Shown here: in pieces, positions 35,027 through 43,184 of the stretch
Numbering within the stretch: position 1 is the first letter of the stretch
Layout: each line of letters opens with the position of its first letter
Assembly: GCF_041435195.1 (NCBI RefSeq)
Contig: NZ_CP108106.1
Coordinates: 2,108,001-2,172,000 of the forward strand
Reading direction: 5' to 3'
DNA: 64,000 nucleotides
Source of the DNA: Streptomyces sp. NBC_00224
Lineage (GTDB): Bacteria; Actinomycetota; Actinomycetes; Streptomycetales; Streptomycetaceae
Notes under the pieces: generated by a model
The model's input: the letters and a program-made list of their open reading frames with translations, nothing else
Database searches by the model: none
What the model was told of the DNA's origin: nothing
Translations under genes and position numbers: made by a program

Positions 35027-35656
35027 TCACCGTCCGGGTTCGGGCGAGGGACAGGCCGGCTCGAACTCGCCGATGGTGTCCATGGTCTGGCGCAGCATCC
35101 GCACCAGCAGATCGCGTACGGTCGCCCGGTCCGGCTCCAGCGTCCCCAGCCACTCCAGGGTCACGCTCTCCACACAGCCCATCCAGCCGAGCAGCGCGAG
35201 CCGGGCGAGCACCGGAATGTCACGTCTGCCGTAGGCGCCCTCCGCGATGGTGGCGATCAGCTCCTCGCGGACGGCGTCGCGTATCGCCTGGACCTGGGTG
35301 TCGAAGCCGACGCCGCCGGTGACGATCGTGCGGTAGGCCGCCTGGTGGTGCTGGGCGTAGAGCAGATACCCCTCCATCGTGCGGTGGACGCGGTCGGCGC
35401 GCGGCAGCTCGGTGTCGCTCGCGGCCCGGGCGACCAGATCGGCCACCGAGTCCTCGACGATGGCCAGGTAATAGCCGCGCTTGCTCTTGAAGTAGTAGTA
35501 GATGAGGCCTTTGGCGACCCCGGCGTGCTTGGCGATGTCGTCCATCGACAAGGCGTCGTACGACGTGTCGGCGAACAACTTCCGCCCTGTCGCGATGAGT
35601 TCGGAGCGACGCACCTGGGACTTCTCGGTCGCGCCTCGCTGTTGACTATTATTCAA
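35027..35656 (-). CDS. TetR/AcrR family transcriptional regulator
   Basis: Regulator of about 209 aa. The N-terminal helix-turn-helix RRSELIATGRKLFADTSYDALSMDDIAKHAGVAKGLIYYYFKSKRGYYLAIVEDS is typical of TetR proteins; the rest is an all-helical ligand-binding domain. The start is uncertain: I used TTG at 35656, which puts LNNSQQRGATEKSQ before the first helix; a GTG (SQVRRSE) further in is possible. It is divergent from the DUF6230-DUF6114 membrane genes across a 102-bp gap that must hold both promoters, so it probably represses them and itself. TetR, DUF6230 and DUF6114 genes are commonly clustered in Streptomyces. Confidence 0.85.
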   Translation of the reverse strand: MNNSQQRGATEKSQVRRSELIATGRKLFADTSYDALSMDDIAKHAGVAKGLIYYYFKSKRGYYLAIVEDSVADLVARAASDTELPRADRVHRTMEGYLLYAQHHQAAYRTIVTGGVGFDTQVQAIRDAVREELIATIAEGAYGRRDIPVLARLALLGWMGCVESVTLEWLGTLEPDRATVRDLLVRMLRQTMDTIGEFEPACPSPEPGR

Positions 35657-35758
35657 ATTCGGCCCTAGTCTCCAACTGCCACAGGATCTCCGCAGTATGG
35701 CAGACCTGCACACGCACTCCCCCTGCACCGCTTGGACACGGACGTACGGGAGGAACAA

Positions 35759-36373
35759 GTGAGCGCAGACAGGCGGCCGTTGGCCGAGGGAAGAACCGCC
35801 TGGAAGAAGGCGGCGCTCGTCGCGATGCCGGCGGTCCTCGCCGTAGGGGTCATGGCCAATGTGATGGCCGAGGGAGCACTGGCCGCCTCCTTCGCCGTCT
35901 CGGGCACCAGCTTCCAGGTCTCCTCCGGGAAGCTGACGAGCCAGGGCCTCGCCTCCTACGTACAGACCGACAGGTCCGTGGACGGCAAGGGCCATCCGGT
36001 CGCCCTGCTCGGCATCGGGGACGCCCGGCTCAGCGACATCTGCCAGTCCGCCCAGGTCAAGACGCCGGTCGGCACGGTGGTGTTCAAGCTGACGGCGGGC
36101 GGCGACGCGGGCGAGGTCACGGCGACCAATCTCGTCATCGACGGCGAGGACCTGGTCGGGGACGCCCGGTTCGGCACCGCCGAGATCGGCCGGGACGCCT
36201 CCACGCTCGACCAAGTGCCGGGAGTCCACGGCGAGAAGGGCAAGTTCGGCCTCCAGGCCGGGGACATCGAGGTCGCCGGGGTGCGGTCGCACGCCTGGTC
36301 GGCGACCGGCGGCAACTTCCGGCTGAAGGGCATGCGGGTCGATGTGAGCATCGGCGGCAAGAAGTGCTTCTGA
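35759..36373 (+). CDS. DUF6230 family membrane-associated protein
   Basis: Protein of 204 aa, function unknown. One N-terminal hydrophobic segment (AALVAMPAVLAVGVMANVMAEGALAASF, about residues 19-46) could be a signal anchor, leaving a beta-rich exported domain of about 155 residues that ends with GKKCF; it has two cysteines (DICQS and KKCF) that might form a disulfide. The GTG at 35759 follows GGGAGGAA. It is normally adjacent to a DUF6114 gene; here the two are separated by 227 bp containing MITE copy B. A TetR regulator is divergent. Confidence 0.85.
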   Translation: MSADRRPLAEGRTAWKKAALVAMPAVLAVGVMANVMAEGALAASFAVSGTSFQVSSGKLTSQGLASYVQTDRSVDGKGHPVALLGIGDARLSDICQSAQVKTPVGTVVFKLTAGGDAGEVTATNLVIDGEDLVGDARFGTAEIGRDASTLDQVPGVHGEKGKFGLQAGDIEVAGVRSHAWSATGGNFRLKGMRVDVSIGGKKCF

Positions 36374-36388
36374 GCGAGGGGTGGCTAG

Positions 36389-36642
36389 GGTCTGTCCGGC
36401 GGATCTGGTCGGCTTCGGCCCGGGGTGCCTTTTTCGGTGCTGGCGAGCGGGGGTCTGGTGCTTCCCCAAGCTCTCAACTTCGTTCGAGCAGGGGAGACCC
36501 CAATGCTGCAAGGCGGAGGAGGGCGACATGGCGGAGCCATGGCAACCGACGACAACGCCGCTGGGGGTCCCCCCTGGCCCTTAAGGCCTTGGGGGAGGGC
36601 GTGCCAGACCCCCGCGTGCCGACCAGATCCGCCGGACAGACC
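36389..36642. mobile_element. MITE-like element, copy B (254 bp) between DUF6230 and DUF6114
   Basis: Perfect 25-bp terminal inverted repeats (GGTCTGTCCGGCGGATCTGG... at 36389-36413 and its complement at 36618-36642), flanked by CTAG on both sides (36385-36388 and 36643-36646), a candidate 4-bp target duplication typical of IS5-family insertion. The interior aligns with copy A (7295-7479, opposite orientation) over GGTGCC, GCGGGGGTCTGGTG and CTGCAAGGCGGAGGAGGGCG. Two extra G/C-rich hairpin modules are inserted in it (about 36462-36500 and 36566-36600). There is no transposase gene. It overlaps the likely start of the DUF6114 gene. Confidence 0.8.
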
Positions 36643-37539
36643 CTAGGGCGCCGCCTCCCCCTGCCCGACGCCCGGCGGGCCGCCCGGCGCTGGCGCCGTA
36701 CCCGCCCCTTCTGGGCCGGACTGCTGCTCGTCCTCGGCGGGGCGGAGCTGCTGCTCGTGCCGCTCTCGCCGCTGACGATCCTGGTCAGCCTGGGGCTCGG
36801 CGGGATCGCGGCCATCGGGATCGGGCTCGCCCTGATCGTCGCCGGGCTCTTCCTCTGGTTCCTGCCGCACACCCGGCACTATGTCTCGATCAACGCGCTG
36901 CTCCTGTCGGTGCTCTCGTTCGTCGCGACCAACCTGGGCGGCTTCCTGGTCGGCATGGGCCTGGGCATCGCGGGCAGCGCCATGGGGTTCGCCTGGACAC
37001 CGGCGCGCGAACCGGAACCGGGGCTGCGGGAGGGGCGCGGCACGCGCACGCTCGCGGCCGCGCTGCCGGTGGCCGTGCTGCTGGCGCTCGGCGGCCCGGC
37101 CACCGTGCGGCGGGCCCCCGCGCCCGGCGCGGTCGAGGTGCCGCGCGTCCCGCCGACCGTCACCACCACCCTCTTCGCGCCGAACGGCTTCCTGCTCGCC
37201 GGGGTGCGCACGGTGCCCAGCGCGGGCGGACCGGTGAAGGTGATGGTCCTCAAGATGGCCTCCGCCTCGCTCACCGACTACCGGCTGCGCACCCACGACG
37301 GCCACGACGAACTCGCCCTGGGCGCCGACACGTTGGACCTCAGCGGCGAGGTGACGCTCTACCTCACCAGGTTCAGCGGCTGTCTGGAGGGCGTCCTGTG
37401 TCTGACCTTCACCCCGGACCGGCTGCCGGTGCCGCCGGTCGTACCGCCCTTCGTCTTCATGACCGACGTGAGCGCCGAGCAGGCGCTGGTCACCTCGGAC
37501 TCGATCGTGGCGGGCGGACTGAAGCTGGAGGCCTCGTGA
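36601..37539 (+). CDS. DUF6114 family integral membrane protein
   Basis: Membrane protein of about 312 aa, function unknown. The family core starts at WRRTRPFWAGLLLVLGGAELLLVPLSPL and continues with three more hydrophobic segments (ILVSLGLGGIAAIGIGLALIVAGLFLWF, YVSINALLLSVLSFVATNLGGFLVGMGLG, TLAAALPVAVLLALGGPA), then a beta-rich C-terminal domain of about 145 residues. The start is unclear: the only good site is GTG 36601 behind GGGGGAGG, both inside MITE copy B, or GTG 36616. If so, the first 14 residues are encoded by the element. The stop overlaps the next membrane gene (GTGA). Confidence 0.75.
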   Translation: MPDPRVPTRSAGQTLGRRLPLPDARRAARRWRRTRPFWAGLLLVLGGAELLLVPLSPLTILVSLGLGGIAAIGIGLALIVAGLFLWFLPHTRHYVSINALLLSVLSFVATNLGGFLVGMGLGIAGSAMGFAWTPAREPEPGLREGRGTRTLAAALPVAVLLALGGPATVRRAPAPGAVEVPRVPPTVTTTLFAPNGFLLAGVRTVPSAGGPVKVMVLKMASASLTDYRLRTHDGHDELALGADTLDLSGEVTLYLTRFSGCLEGVLCLTFTPDRLPVPPVVPPFVFMTDVSAEQALVTSDSIVAGGLKLEAS

Positions 37540-38423
37540 TCCAGATCCAGGCCGCGCTGTTCTGGGCGTACGCGACGGGCGCGGCCTTCGCCGTCTCGGC
37601 GGGGCGCCAACTGCAGTGGTGGGAGCGTTCGGTGTACGGGGAGGGCGTCCGCACCCGCAGCCGCGCCGCCAACCCCTATCTGGCGCTCACCCTGCTCCAC
37701 GCGGCGGTGCTGCTCGTCCCGAGCGGCCTGTTCATGCTGTGGCGCAACCCGTCCTGGGCGACCATGCAGGTGGCCCGGGACCACGACGGCGTCTGGGCCG
37801 GGTTCGTGCTCCTCTACGCGGGCGGCATCGTCGTCGCCTCGCTGCTCGGCTTCCTGGCGGCCCAGCTGCTGGTGCTTGTCGGGGCCGGCTACTGGGCCTA
37901 CCTCCAGAGCGTCGGCGGCCACTTCCTGCTGTTCGGGACGCTCATCCACGGCTGGGACGGCAACGGCTACCGCAGGACCCTGACCACCAGCGCCCGGGCC
38001 TACCGGGAGTGGCCGCGGGACAGCGTGGTCAACAACGTGCTGCACTTCCTGACCTCGGGCACGTTCCTCGCCCTGCTGGTCCTCGGCTCGGCCGTGCTCG
38101 GCACCCTGTTCCTCACCGAGATCGGCTGGCTGGTGGAGGGGTGGCAGCTGCCGGGCGCCGACGAGGAGCGCAAGGTGCCCCGGCCGGTCGCGGTGGGCAT
38201 CGCGGCGGCCGGTGTCTACGGGCTGCCGTTCACCGGCGCGCTGGGCGCGAGTCTGCTCGTACGCCTGGCGGGGTGGCCGCTGGGTCTCGCCGCCTTCGCG
38301 GCCCTGGCGGGTGTGACGCTGCTCACCCGGCGCTCGCCGGTGCGATGGCTCTACGGCCTGGTGGGCGTGCCGGGCCGGCACTGGAAGGCCGACCCGGAGG
38401 TCAGAGCAGCCCGGTCTGCGTGA
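37536..38423 (+). CDS. Integral membrane protein of unknown function
   Basis: Protein of 295 aa with about six hydrophobic segments (for example YLALTLLHAAVLLVPSGLFML, GFVLLYAGGIVVASLLGFLAAQLLVLVGAGYW, GTFLALLVLGSAVLGTLFL, LGLAAFAALAGVTLL). It is not recognised. The GTG start overlaps the DUF6114 stop by 4 bp, so it is the third gene of the DUF6230-DUF6114 operon and probably part of the same membrane assembly. The aromatic-rich hydrophilic loop (HGWDGNGYRRTLTTSARAYREWPRDSV) is notable. Its 3' end overlaps a 53-aa minus-strand ORF by 23 bp. Confidence 0.75.
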   Translation: MIQIQAALFWAYATGAAFAVSAGRQLQWWERSVYGEGVRTRSRAANPYLALTLLHAAVLLVPSGLFMLWRNPSWATMQVARDHDGVWAGFVLLYAGGIVVASLLGFLAAQLLVLVGAGYWAYLQSVGGHFLLFGTLIHGWDGNGYRRTLTTSARAYREWPRDSVVNNVLHFLTSGTFLALLVLGSAVLGTLFLTEIGWLVEGWQLPGADEERKVPRPVAVGIAAAGVYGLPFTGALGASLLVRLAGWPLGLAAFAALAGVTLLTRRSPVRWLYGLVGVPGRHWKADPEVRAARSA

Positions 38424-38562
38424 CCAGCATCGCCAGGACCACCACGAGGGTCCATCCCAGGAAGTGCTCCAGGAGCTTGGGGCCGTCGTCGGGGCCGCCG
38501 GTGCGGGCGCGCAGCTCGGCCAGGGCGCGCGGGTCGTCGGCGGTGGTGGCGTGCAGGGTCAT
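38401..38562 (-). CDS. Small C-tail-anchored membrane protein (53 aa)
   Basis: Short frame with strong GC3 bias. The first 32 residues are hydrophilic (TLHATTADDPRALAELRART) and the last 20 form one membrane helix (FLGWTLVVVLAMLVTQTGLL), so it would be anchored by its C-terminal tail. The ATG at 38562 has no strong ribosome site. It overlaps the 3' end of the convergent membrane gene by 23 bp. It fits a real small protein but was found by composition and topology only. Confidence 0.5.
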   Translation of the reverse strand: MTLHATTADDPRALAELRARTGGPDDGPKLLEHFLGWTLVVVLAMLVTQTGLL

Positions 38563-38679
38563 GGGAGCTCACTCGGTCGTCTGGCGGTGGACGGTCCCCC
38601 CGGGTGCCATTTCAGAGTGCCAGTGGATGCGGCCCCCGAGGGAGAGACGTTGGTCACTGGCGCTGGGGAGGCGCTGTTC

Positions 38680-40062
38680 TCACACCCGTACGCCCACCGA
38701 GGCCAGGGCCCTGCGCCGGCGCTCGTCGGGGTGCGCGGGCCAGTACAGATAGCAGACCCCGCCCGTGCCCGAGACGACCTTGCCGCTCGCGTTGTACCGC
38801 TTGGTGCGCAGCCAGATGTTCTCCCACTCGCGCCGCAGATAGACGCGGCGCACCTCCGGGTCGCTCGGCGAGGCGGGGTCGTTGGCGATCACGTCGCCGT
38901 CGGCCGTGAAGCCGATCACCGTCATGAGGTGGCCCGAGGTGCCGTACCCGGCGCCGGTCAGCTCGGTCTTGAGGAAGGACTGGGACGTTATGGCCGGGAT
39001 GCCCGCCCGGATCAGCGTCTCCAGGTCGTTCAGCGAGCGCAGCCTGGTCACCACCGCGCTCATGTCCCGGTACGTACTGGCGTACGCGGCGTTGAAGGGC
39101 CAGTTGCCGCAGCCGTTGTACTGGTAGTCGAAGGTGTACCGGGCTGCGTGGCAGACCTGCGGGTCGGCGAAGGAGGGGTCCACCCAGGCCAGGTCGGCGG
39201 CGCTCGGCCGCCGGTCCCAGTACTCGACGATCATCTGCGAGGAGGTCGGGCTGCACCAGGCCTCGCCACCGTTGTCGTACTGCGGGTACTGCCCCTTGTG
39301 GATCTCCTGCGAGTAGCGCGGTACGAGGAGCTCGCCCGCGTACGCGGGGGCCGAGGCGGGCACCGTGAAGCGGTCCGGGATGTCGGAGGCCATCGCGCCG
39401 AGCCGCCAGACGGTCGGGGTGAGGCGGGTGCCCGGGGTGCGGTAGAGGGTCAGGCGCAGCCGGTAGGAGGCCAGGCGCAGCCCGCTCGCCGCGTTGTCGA
39501 TGGCGAAGGTGTCGGTGTAGACGGTGCTCTTGCCGTCCTTCTGGTCGTCGACCGAGGTGCGCCGGATGTCGGCGTCGCCGTCGCCCGCCGTCCAGCGGCC
39601 CATCACATACGCCGGGGTCGCCGTGGAGTCGGAGTAGGCGCCGAGCAGCTCGACCTGGAGCCAGGTCCCGGCGGGGGCGTGCGCGTTCCAGTGGGCGATG
39701 ACCTCGGTGGCCGGGACGGGCGAGCGGTGCACCGGCGAGGTCCAGGTGGCGTACTCCCAGGTGGCCGTCTTCTTGGTGTGCGGGTCGGTGTAGTCGGTGC
39801 GGCCCGCCGGGCGGGCGATGACCAGGCCCGGGCGGCGGCCCGGCACGGCCCGCACACCGGCGGCGTCGCCCGAGCACCAGTCGGCGTGCGTGGTCCAGGC
39901 GCGGTTGTCCACCAGCGAGGGGATGCCTTTCGAGGGCCTGCCGACGGCGGACCGCTCGGTCGACGGGGCGGAGGCGGCCGCGGCGGAGGCCGGGACGGCC
40001 GTGCCCGCCGCGGCGGCGAGCGCGGCGGCCAGGACGGTTCTGCGCGGAGTGGAGCTGGTCAT
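38680..40062 (-). CDS. Secreted C39-family peptidase-like protein
   Basis: Exported protein of 460 aa. The N terminus TSSTPRRTVLAAALAAAAGTAVPASAAAA has a twin-arginine-like motif (PRRTVL) and a hydrophobic core, so Tat export is possible. Residues 45-225 form a beta-rich domain with a WEYATWTSP and VQVELLGAYS-like pattern; from about 245 the peptidase_C39_2 domain follows, with Cys270 in GGEAWCSPTSSQM, His378 in SGHLMTVIGF and Asp395 in ANDPA, a papain-like triad. Substrate unknown; such proteins may cleave cell-wall or extracellular proteins. The ATG at 40062 is preceded by a G-rich tract. It is divergent from the uridine-kinase-like gene. Confidence 0.85.
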   Translation of the reverse strand: MTSSTPRRTVLAAALAAAAGTAVPASAAAASAPSTERSAVGRPSKGIPSLVDNRAWTTHADWCSGDAAGVRAVPGRRPGLVIARPAGRTDYTDPHTKKTATWEYATWTSPVHRSPVPATEVIAHWNAHAPAGTWLQVELLGAYSDSTATPAYVMGRWTAGDGDADIRRTSVDDQKDGKSTVYTDTFAIDNAASGLRLASYRLRLTLYRTPGTRLTPTVWRLGAMASDIPDRFTVPASAPAYAGELLVPRYSQEIHKGQYPQYDNGGEAWCSPTSSQMIVEYWDRRPSAADLAWVDPSFADPQVCHAARYTFDYQYNGCGNWPFNAAYASTYRDMSAVVTRLRSLNDLETLIRAGIPAITSQSFLKTELTGAGYGTSGHLMTVIGFTADGDVIANDPASPSDPEVRRVYLRREWENIWLRTKRYNASGKVVSGTGGVCYLYWPAHPDERRRRALASVGVRV

Positions 40063-40241
40063 GATCGGGACCCCCCGGTCGGACGAGGATGGGGTGGTGG
40101 GCACGACAGTGGGCCAACTATCCCGGGTCCCGGGCGACTTCTGCCAGTGACGCGCGCCGTGCCGCGCCACCAATATGGGTCTGGACCACTGGCATGACCT
40201 GCGCGGCCGTCGCCGGAGGGATGTCGATCTAGGGTGGGGGC

Positions 40242-40871
40242 ATGGCAGAAATCGACCGAATCGCGGCCGCCGTGCGCGCACTGCCGCCCTCGTGCGGCCC
40301 GGTCCGGCTGGTCGCGGTGGACGGGCACGCGGGCTCCGGCAAGTCCACCTTCGCGGGACGCCTCGCCGCGGCGCTCGGCGGGGCGCCGGTCGTCCGCCTC
40401 GACGACCTGGCCACGCACGAGGAGTTCTTCGCCTGGACGGCCCGGCTGCGTACACAGGTGATCGAGCCGCTGGCGCGCGGGGAAGCCGGGGGCGTGACGC
40501 CGTACGACTGGAACCTGCGCCGGTTCGGTCCGGCCGGCGCCCTGGAGCCCGCGCCCGTGGTGCTGATCGAGGGCGTCGGGGCGGGCCGGCGCGAGGTGCG
40601 GCCGTGGCTGGCGTTGCTGCTGTGGATGGAAATGGACGCCGAGGGGTCCTGGGCACGCGGGCGCCGACGGGACGGAGCGGCGCTTTCCGGCTTCTGGGAC
40701 GAGTGGACGGCGGCGGAGATGCGCCATTTCGCCGCGGATCCGTCCCGTCCGTATGCGGATGCGCTGGTACGGCAGTGTCAGGAGGGATACGAGTGGCTCC
40801 CGAGGCGCGATTCCGCACCCCTCGCACACCGTTCCGCTACAGACAGTGAGGAGCTCCCCCCACCGCGCTGA
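40242..40871 (+). CDS. Uridine kinase-like P-loop protein
   Basis: Nucleoside-kinase-like protein of 209 aa. The Walker A motif VAVDGHAGSGKSTFAGRLAAAL is at about residues 24-45, followed by VVRLDDLATHEEFF and the lid-side element PYDWNLRRFG, which resemble uridine kinase/phosphoribulokinase proteins; VVLIEGVGAGRREV is the Walker B-like strand. The C-terminal 40 residues are variable. It could phosphorylate uridine or another small metabolite. The ATG at 40242 opens a high-GC3 frame; it ends about 70 bp before the start of the small RNA-like cassette. Confidence 0.8.
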   Translation: MAEIDRIAAAVRALPPSCGPVRLVAVDGHAGSGKSTFAGRLAAALGGAPVVRLDDLATHEEFFAWTARLRTQVIEPLARGEAGGVTPYDWNLRRFGPAGALEPAPVVLIEGVGAGRREVRPWLALLLWMEMDAEGSWARGRRRDGAALSGFWDEWTAAEMRHFAADPSRPYADALVRQCQEGYEWLPRRDSAPLAHRSATDSEELPPPR

Positions 40872-40910
40872 ACCGTCGGAAAACCGCCCCTCAGAGTCAC
40901 CCAACTCCGC

Positions 40911-40939
40911 TTGACCCGGGGGCCGTACAGGTCTTACGT
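40911..40939 (+). promoter_or_regulatory. HrdB-type promoter of a small transcript
   Basis: -35 TTGACC (40911-40916), 17 bp, -10 TTACGT (40934-40939). It precedes the hairpin-rich 40945-41012 segment; transcription would start near 40946. Confidence 0.55.
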
Positions 40940-40944
40940 TCTGA

Positions 40945-41012
40945 ATGTGCGGCTTTCCGGAGCCGCCGCAGACGCGAAGCCCCCGGTTGTTCCCCCGTGA
41001 TCGGGGGCTTCG
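40945..41012 (+). ncRNA. Candidate small RNA or attenuated leader (about 70 nt)
   Basis: Downstream of a promoter (40911-40939) lie two hairpins: GCGGCT/AGCCGC (40949-40966) and an 11-bp stem CGAAGCCCCCG (40975-40985) with CGGGGGCTTCG (41002-41012), followed by TTCTGCCCTTT. Promoter, short transcript and intrinsic terminator make a compact cassette with no coding frame. It could be a free small RNA or the attenuated leader of the AAA gene that starts 215 bp later. It does not fit the 6C RNA pattern. Confidence 0.45.
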
Positions 41013-41226
41013 TTCTGCCCTTTCCGGCCCTTTCATCGCGCCACATCAGCGGCTTTCGCTCACCCTCGGTCACCGCCAAAGTCGTGCTGCCGCAGCCCTC
41101 GCGCCACCCTTCGGTCCGGGGCCCCCTCGCAGGTACGATGCAACTGGTGCGGTCAATTCCCGTCAATTCCGTTCGGTGCTCTGTGAATTGGCGGTTCAGC
41201 ACGGGGGCACGGTGGTGGGGGACGTG

Positions 41227-43113
41227 ATGGACTTCGGCACGCAGGGCGCGCACGCCCCGGCCGATCTCGCCTGGCTGCGGGGCATCGACGCGTACACCAT
41301 GGGCGCGTATCCGCAGGCCGAGGAGGAGTTCCGGGCCGCGGTACGGATGGATCCGGGCATGGTGGACGGCTGGCTGGGACTGCATGCGCTGCGGGTGGAC
41401 ACCACCACCGCGCTGCTGCGCATGTACCGCCACCGCGAGCGCTTCGGCGAACAGCGCGCCCGGCACCGGCGCACCCTCAACTCCTGGTACTGGCTGGGCT
41501 GGTGGGTCCAGCCGGTCCTGGAGAGCCCGCGCGATCTGCTGCTCGCGCACGCCTCCCACTGGCTCGACGGCCGCCATGTGCCGGAGCTGGACCGCGCGCT
41601 GGCCGGTCTGCCACCGGTGGACACGGACCCCCAGGTCCGCTTCCTGCACGCCTGCCGGGCGTATCTGGTCAAGGACTGGGACCAACTGGTGCGGCACACC
41701 GAGCCGTTGCTGGGCGATCCGCTGCTCGGGATCGAGGCCGGGCTCTTCGGCGGGATGGCGCGGGTCCGCCTGGAGATGTTCGGGCAGGCCGAGCCGCTCC
41801 TCTCGGCGGCCCTGATGCGCTGCCGCAGCGAACAGCCCCAGCGCAAGGAGCTGCGCTACTGGCTGGCCCGCGCCCACGAGGGCACCGGCCGCTCCGCCGC
41901 CGCGCTGCCCCTGTACCGGGCGGTGCACCGGGTCGACCCGGCCTTCATGGACACCTCGGCGCGGCTGGCCGCGATCACCGAGTCGGACGGCCTGGACGGG
42001 TCGTACGGCTCCGACGACCCGGCCGATCTGGCATCCGTCTCGCTGGCCGGGTTCGGCCAGGACGGCACGGTGGAGGGCGCCGAGCCCGAGGCGGCGCCCC
42101 TCGAACCGCCGGAGGGGCGAGAGGTGCGGGCGCCGGTCGTCGGCCCGGCGGTGGCGGTGCCGCCGCCCGACGGCGTACGGGAGAAGGCGGACATCCCGGC
42201 CCAGCCCGCCCCGCCGCCGGTGCCGACCGGCCCCACGGACTCGGCGCTGCTCGCCCAGGCGCTGGCGGAGCTGGAGCGGATGGTGGGCCTGGAGCCGGTG
42301 AAACGCCAGGTCAAGGCGTTGTCGGCGCAACTGAACATGGCCCGCCTACGAGTCGGCCAGGGCCTCCCCGTCCAGCCGCCGAAACGTCACTTTGTCTTCT
42401 CCGGCCCCAGCGGCACCGGCAAGACCACGGTCGCACGGATCCTGGGCCGGGTCTTCTACGCGCTCGGCCTGCTGGGCGGTGACCATCTCGTGGAGGCCCA
42501 ACGGGCCGACCTGGTCGGCGAGTTCCTCGGCCAGACGGCGGTCAAGGCGAACGAGCTGATCGACTCGGCGCTCGGCGGGGTGCTGTTCGTGGACGAGGCG
42601 TACAGCCTCTCCAACTCCGGCTACAGCAAGGGCGACGCGTACGGCGACGAGGCGCTCCAGGTGCTCCTGAAGCGCGCCGAGGACAACCGCGACCACCTGG
42701 TGGTCATCCTCGCGGGCTACCCCGAGGGGATGGACCGCCTGCTGGCCACCAACCCTGGCCTGTCCTCGCGCTTCACCACCCGGGTGGACTTCCCCTCGTA
42801 CCGCCCCCTGGAGCTGACGGCGATCGGCGAGGTCCTGGCGGCGGAGAACGGGGACGGATGGGACGAGGAGGCGCTGGACGAGCTGCGCTCGATCAGCGGG
42901 CACGTGGTGGACCAGGGCTGGATCGACGAACTCGGCAACGGCCGCTTCCTGCGCACGCTCTACGAGAAGAGCTGCGCGTACCGCGACCTGCGCCTGTCGA
43001 CGTACCCCGGCACACCGGGCCGCGAGGACCTGGCGACGCTGCGACTGCCGGATCTGATGCAGGCGTACGGGGAGGTCCTGTCGGGGCGGGGCGGAGCGGT
43101 GGACCCGCTGTAG
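41227..43113 (+). CDS. EccA/CbbX-like AAA+ ATPase with TPR N terminus
   Basis: Cytosolic protein of 628 aa. The N-terminal about 270 residues are helical TPR-like repeats (AYTMGAYPQAEEEFRAAVRMDPGMVDGWLGL, LYRAVHRVDPAFMD), a Pro/Glu-rich linker follows, then an AAA+ module of the EccA/CbbX (type VII secretion) class from about 330: HFVFSGPSGTGKTTVARILG (Walker A), VLFVDEAYSLSNSG (Walker B), SSRFTTRVDFPSY (Arg finger). No ESX genes flank it in this window. The start is ATG 41227 or GTG 41224 behind GGTGGGGG. It is preceded by the small-RNA-like cassette. Confidence 0.85.
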   Translation: MDFGTQGAHAPADLAWLRGIDAYTMGAYPQAEEEFRAAVRMDPGMVDGWLGLHALRVDTTTALLRMYRHRERFGEQRARHRRTLNSWYWLGWWVQPVLESPRDLLLAHASHWLDGRHVPELDRALAGLPPVDTDPQVRFLHACRAYLVKDWDQLVRHTEPLLGDPLLGIEAGLFGGMARVRLEMFGQAEPLLSAALMRCRSEQPQRKELRYWLARAHEGTGRSAAALPLYRAVHRVDPAFMDTSARLAAITESDGLDGSYGSDDPADLASVSLAGFGQDGTVEGAEPEAAPLEPPEGREVRAPVVGPAVAVPPPDGVREKADIPAQPAPPPVPTGPTDSALLAQALAELERMVGLEPVKRQVKALSAQLNMARLRVGQGLPVQPPKRHFVFSGPSGTGKTTVARILGRVFYALGLLGGDHLVEAQRADLVGEFLGQTAVKANELIDSALGGVLFVDEAYSLSNSGYSKGDAYGDEALQVLLKRAEDNRDHLVVILAGYPEGMDRLLATNPGLSSRFTTRVDFPSYRPLELTAIGEVLAAENGDGWDEEALDELRSISGHVVDQGWIDELGNGRFLRTLYEKSCAYRDLRLSTYPGTPGREDLATLRLPDLMQAYGEVLSGRGGAVDPL

Positions 43114-43184
43114 CCCTTCCCCACCCCGCCCGTTCCCTTAACCCTCCGGGGGTGGGTGGGGGTGGAGGAGGGTTTCCCGGGGGC

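Noticed and set aside
40945..41012. 6C RNA family
   Set aside because: The loops do not have runs of six cytosines in two adjacent stem-loops, so only a generic small RNA is proposed.
41041..41226. N-terminal extension of the AAA ATPase up to about 40945
   Set aside because: The extension reads through the hairpin/terminator segment, has poor coding bias and no ribosome site; ATG 41227 with GGTGGGGG fits better.
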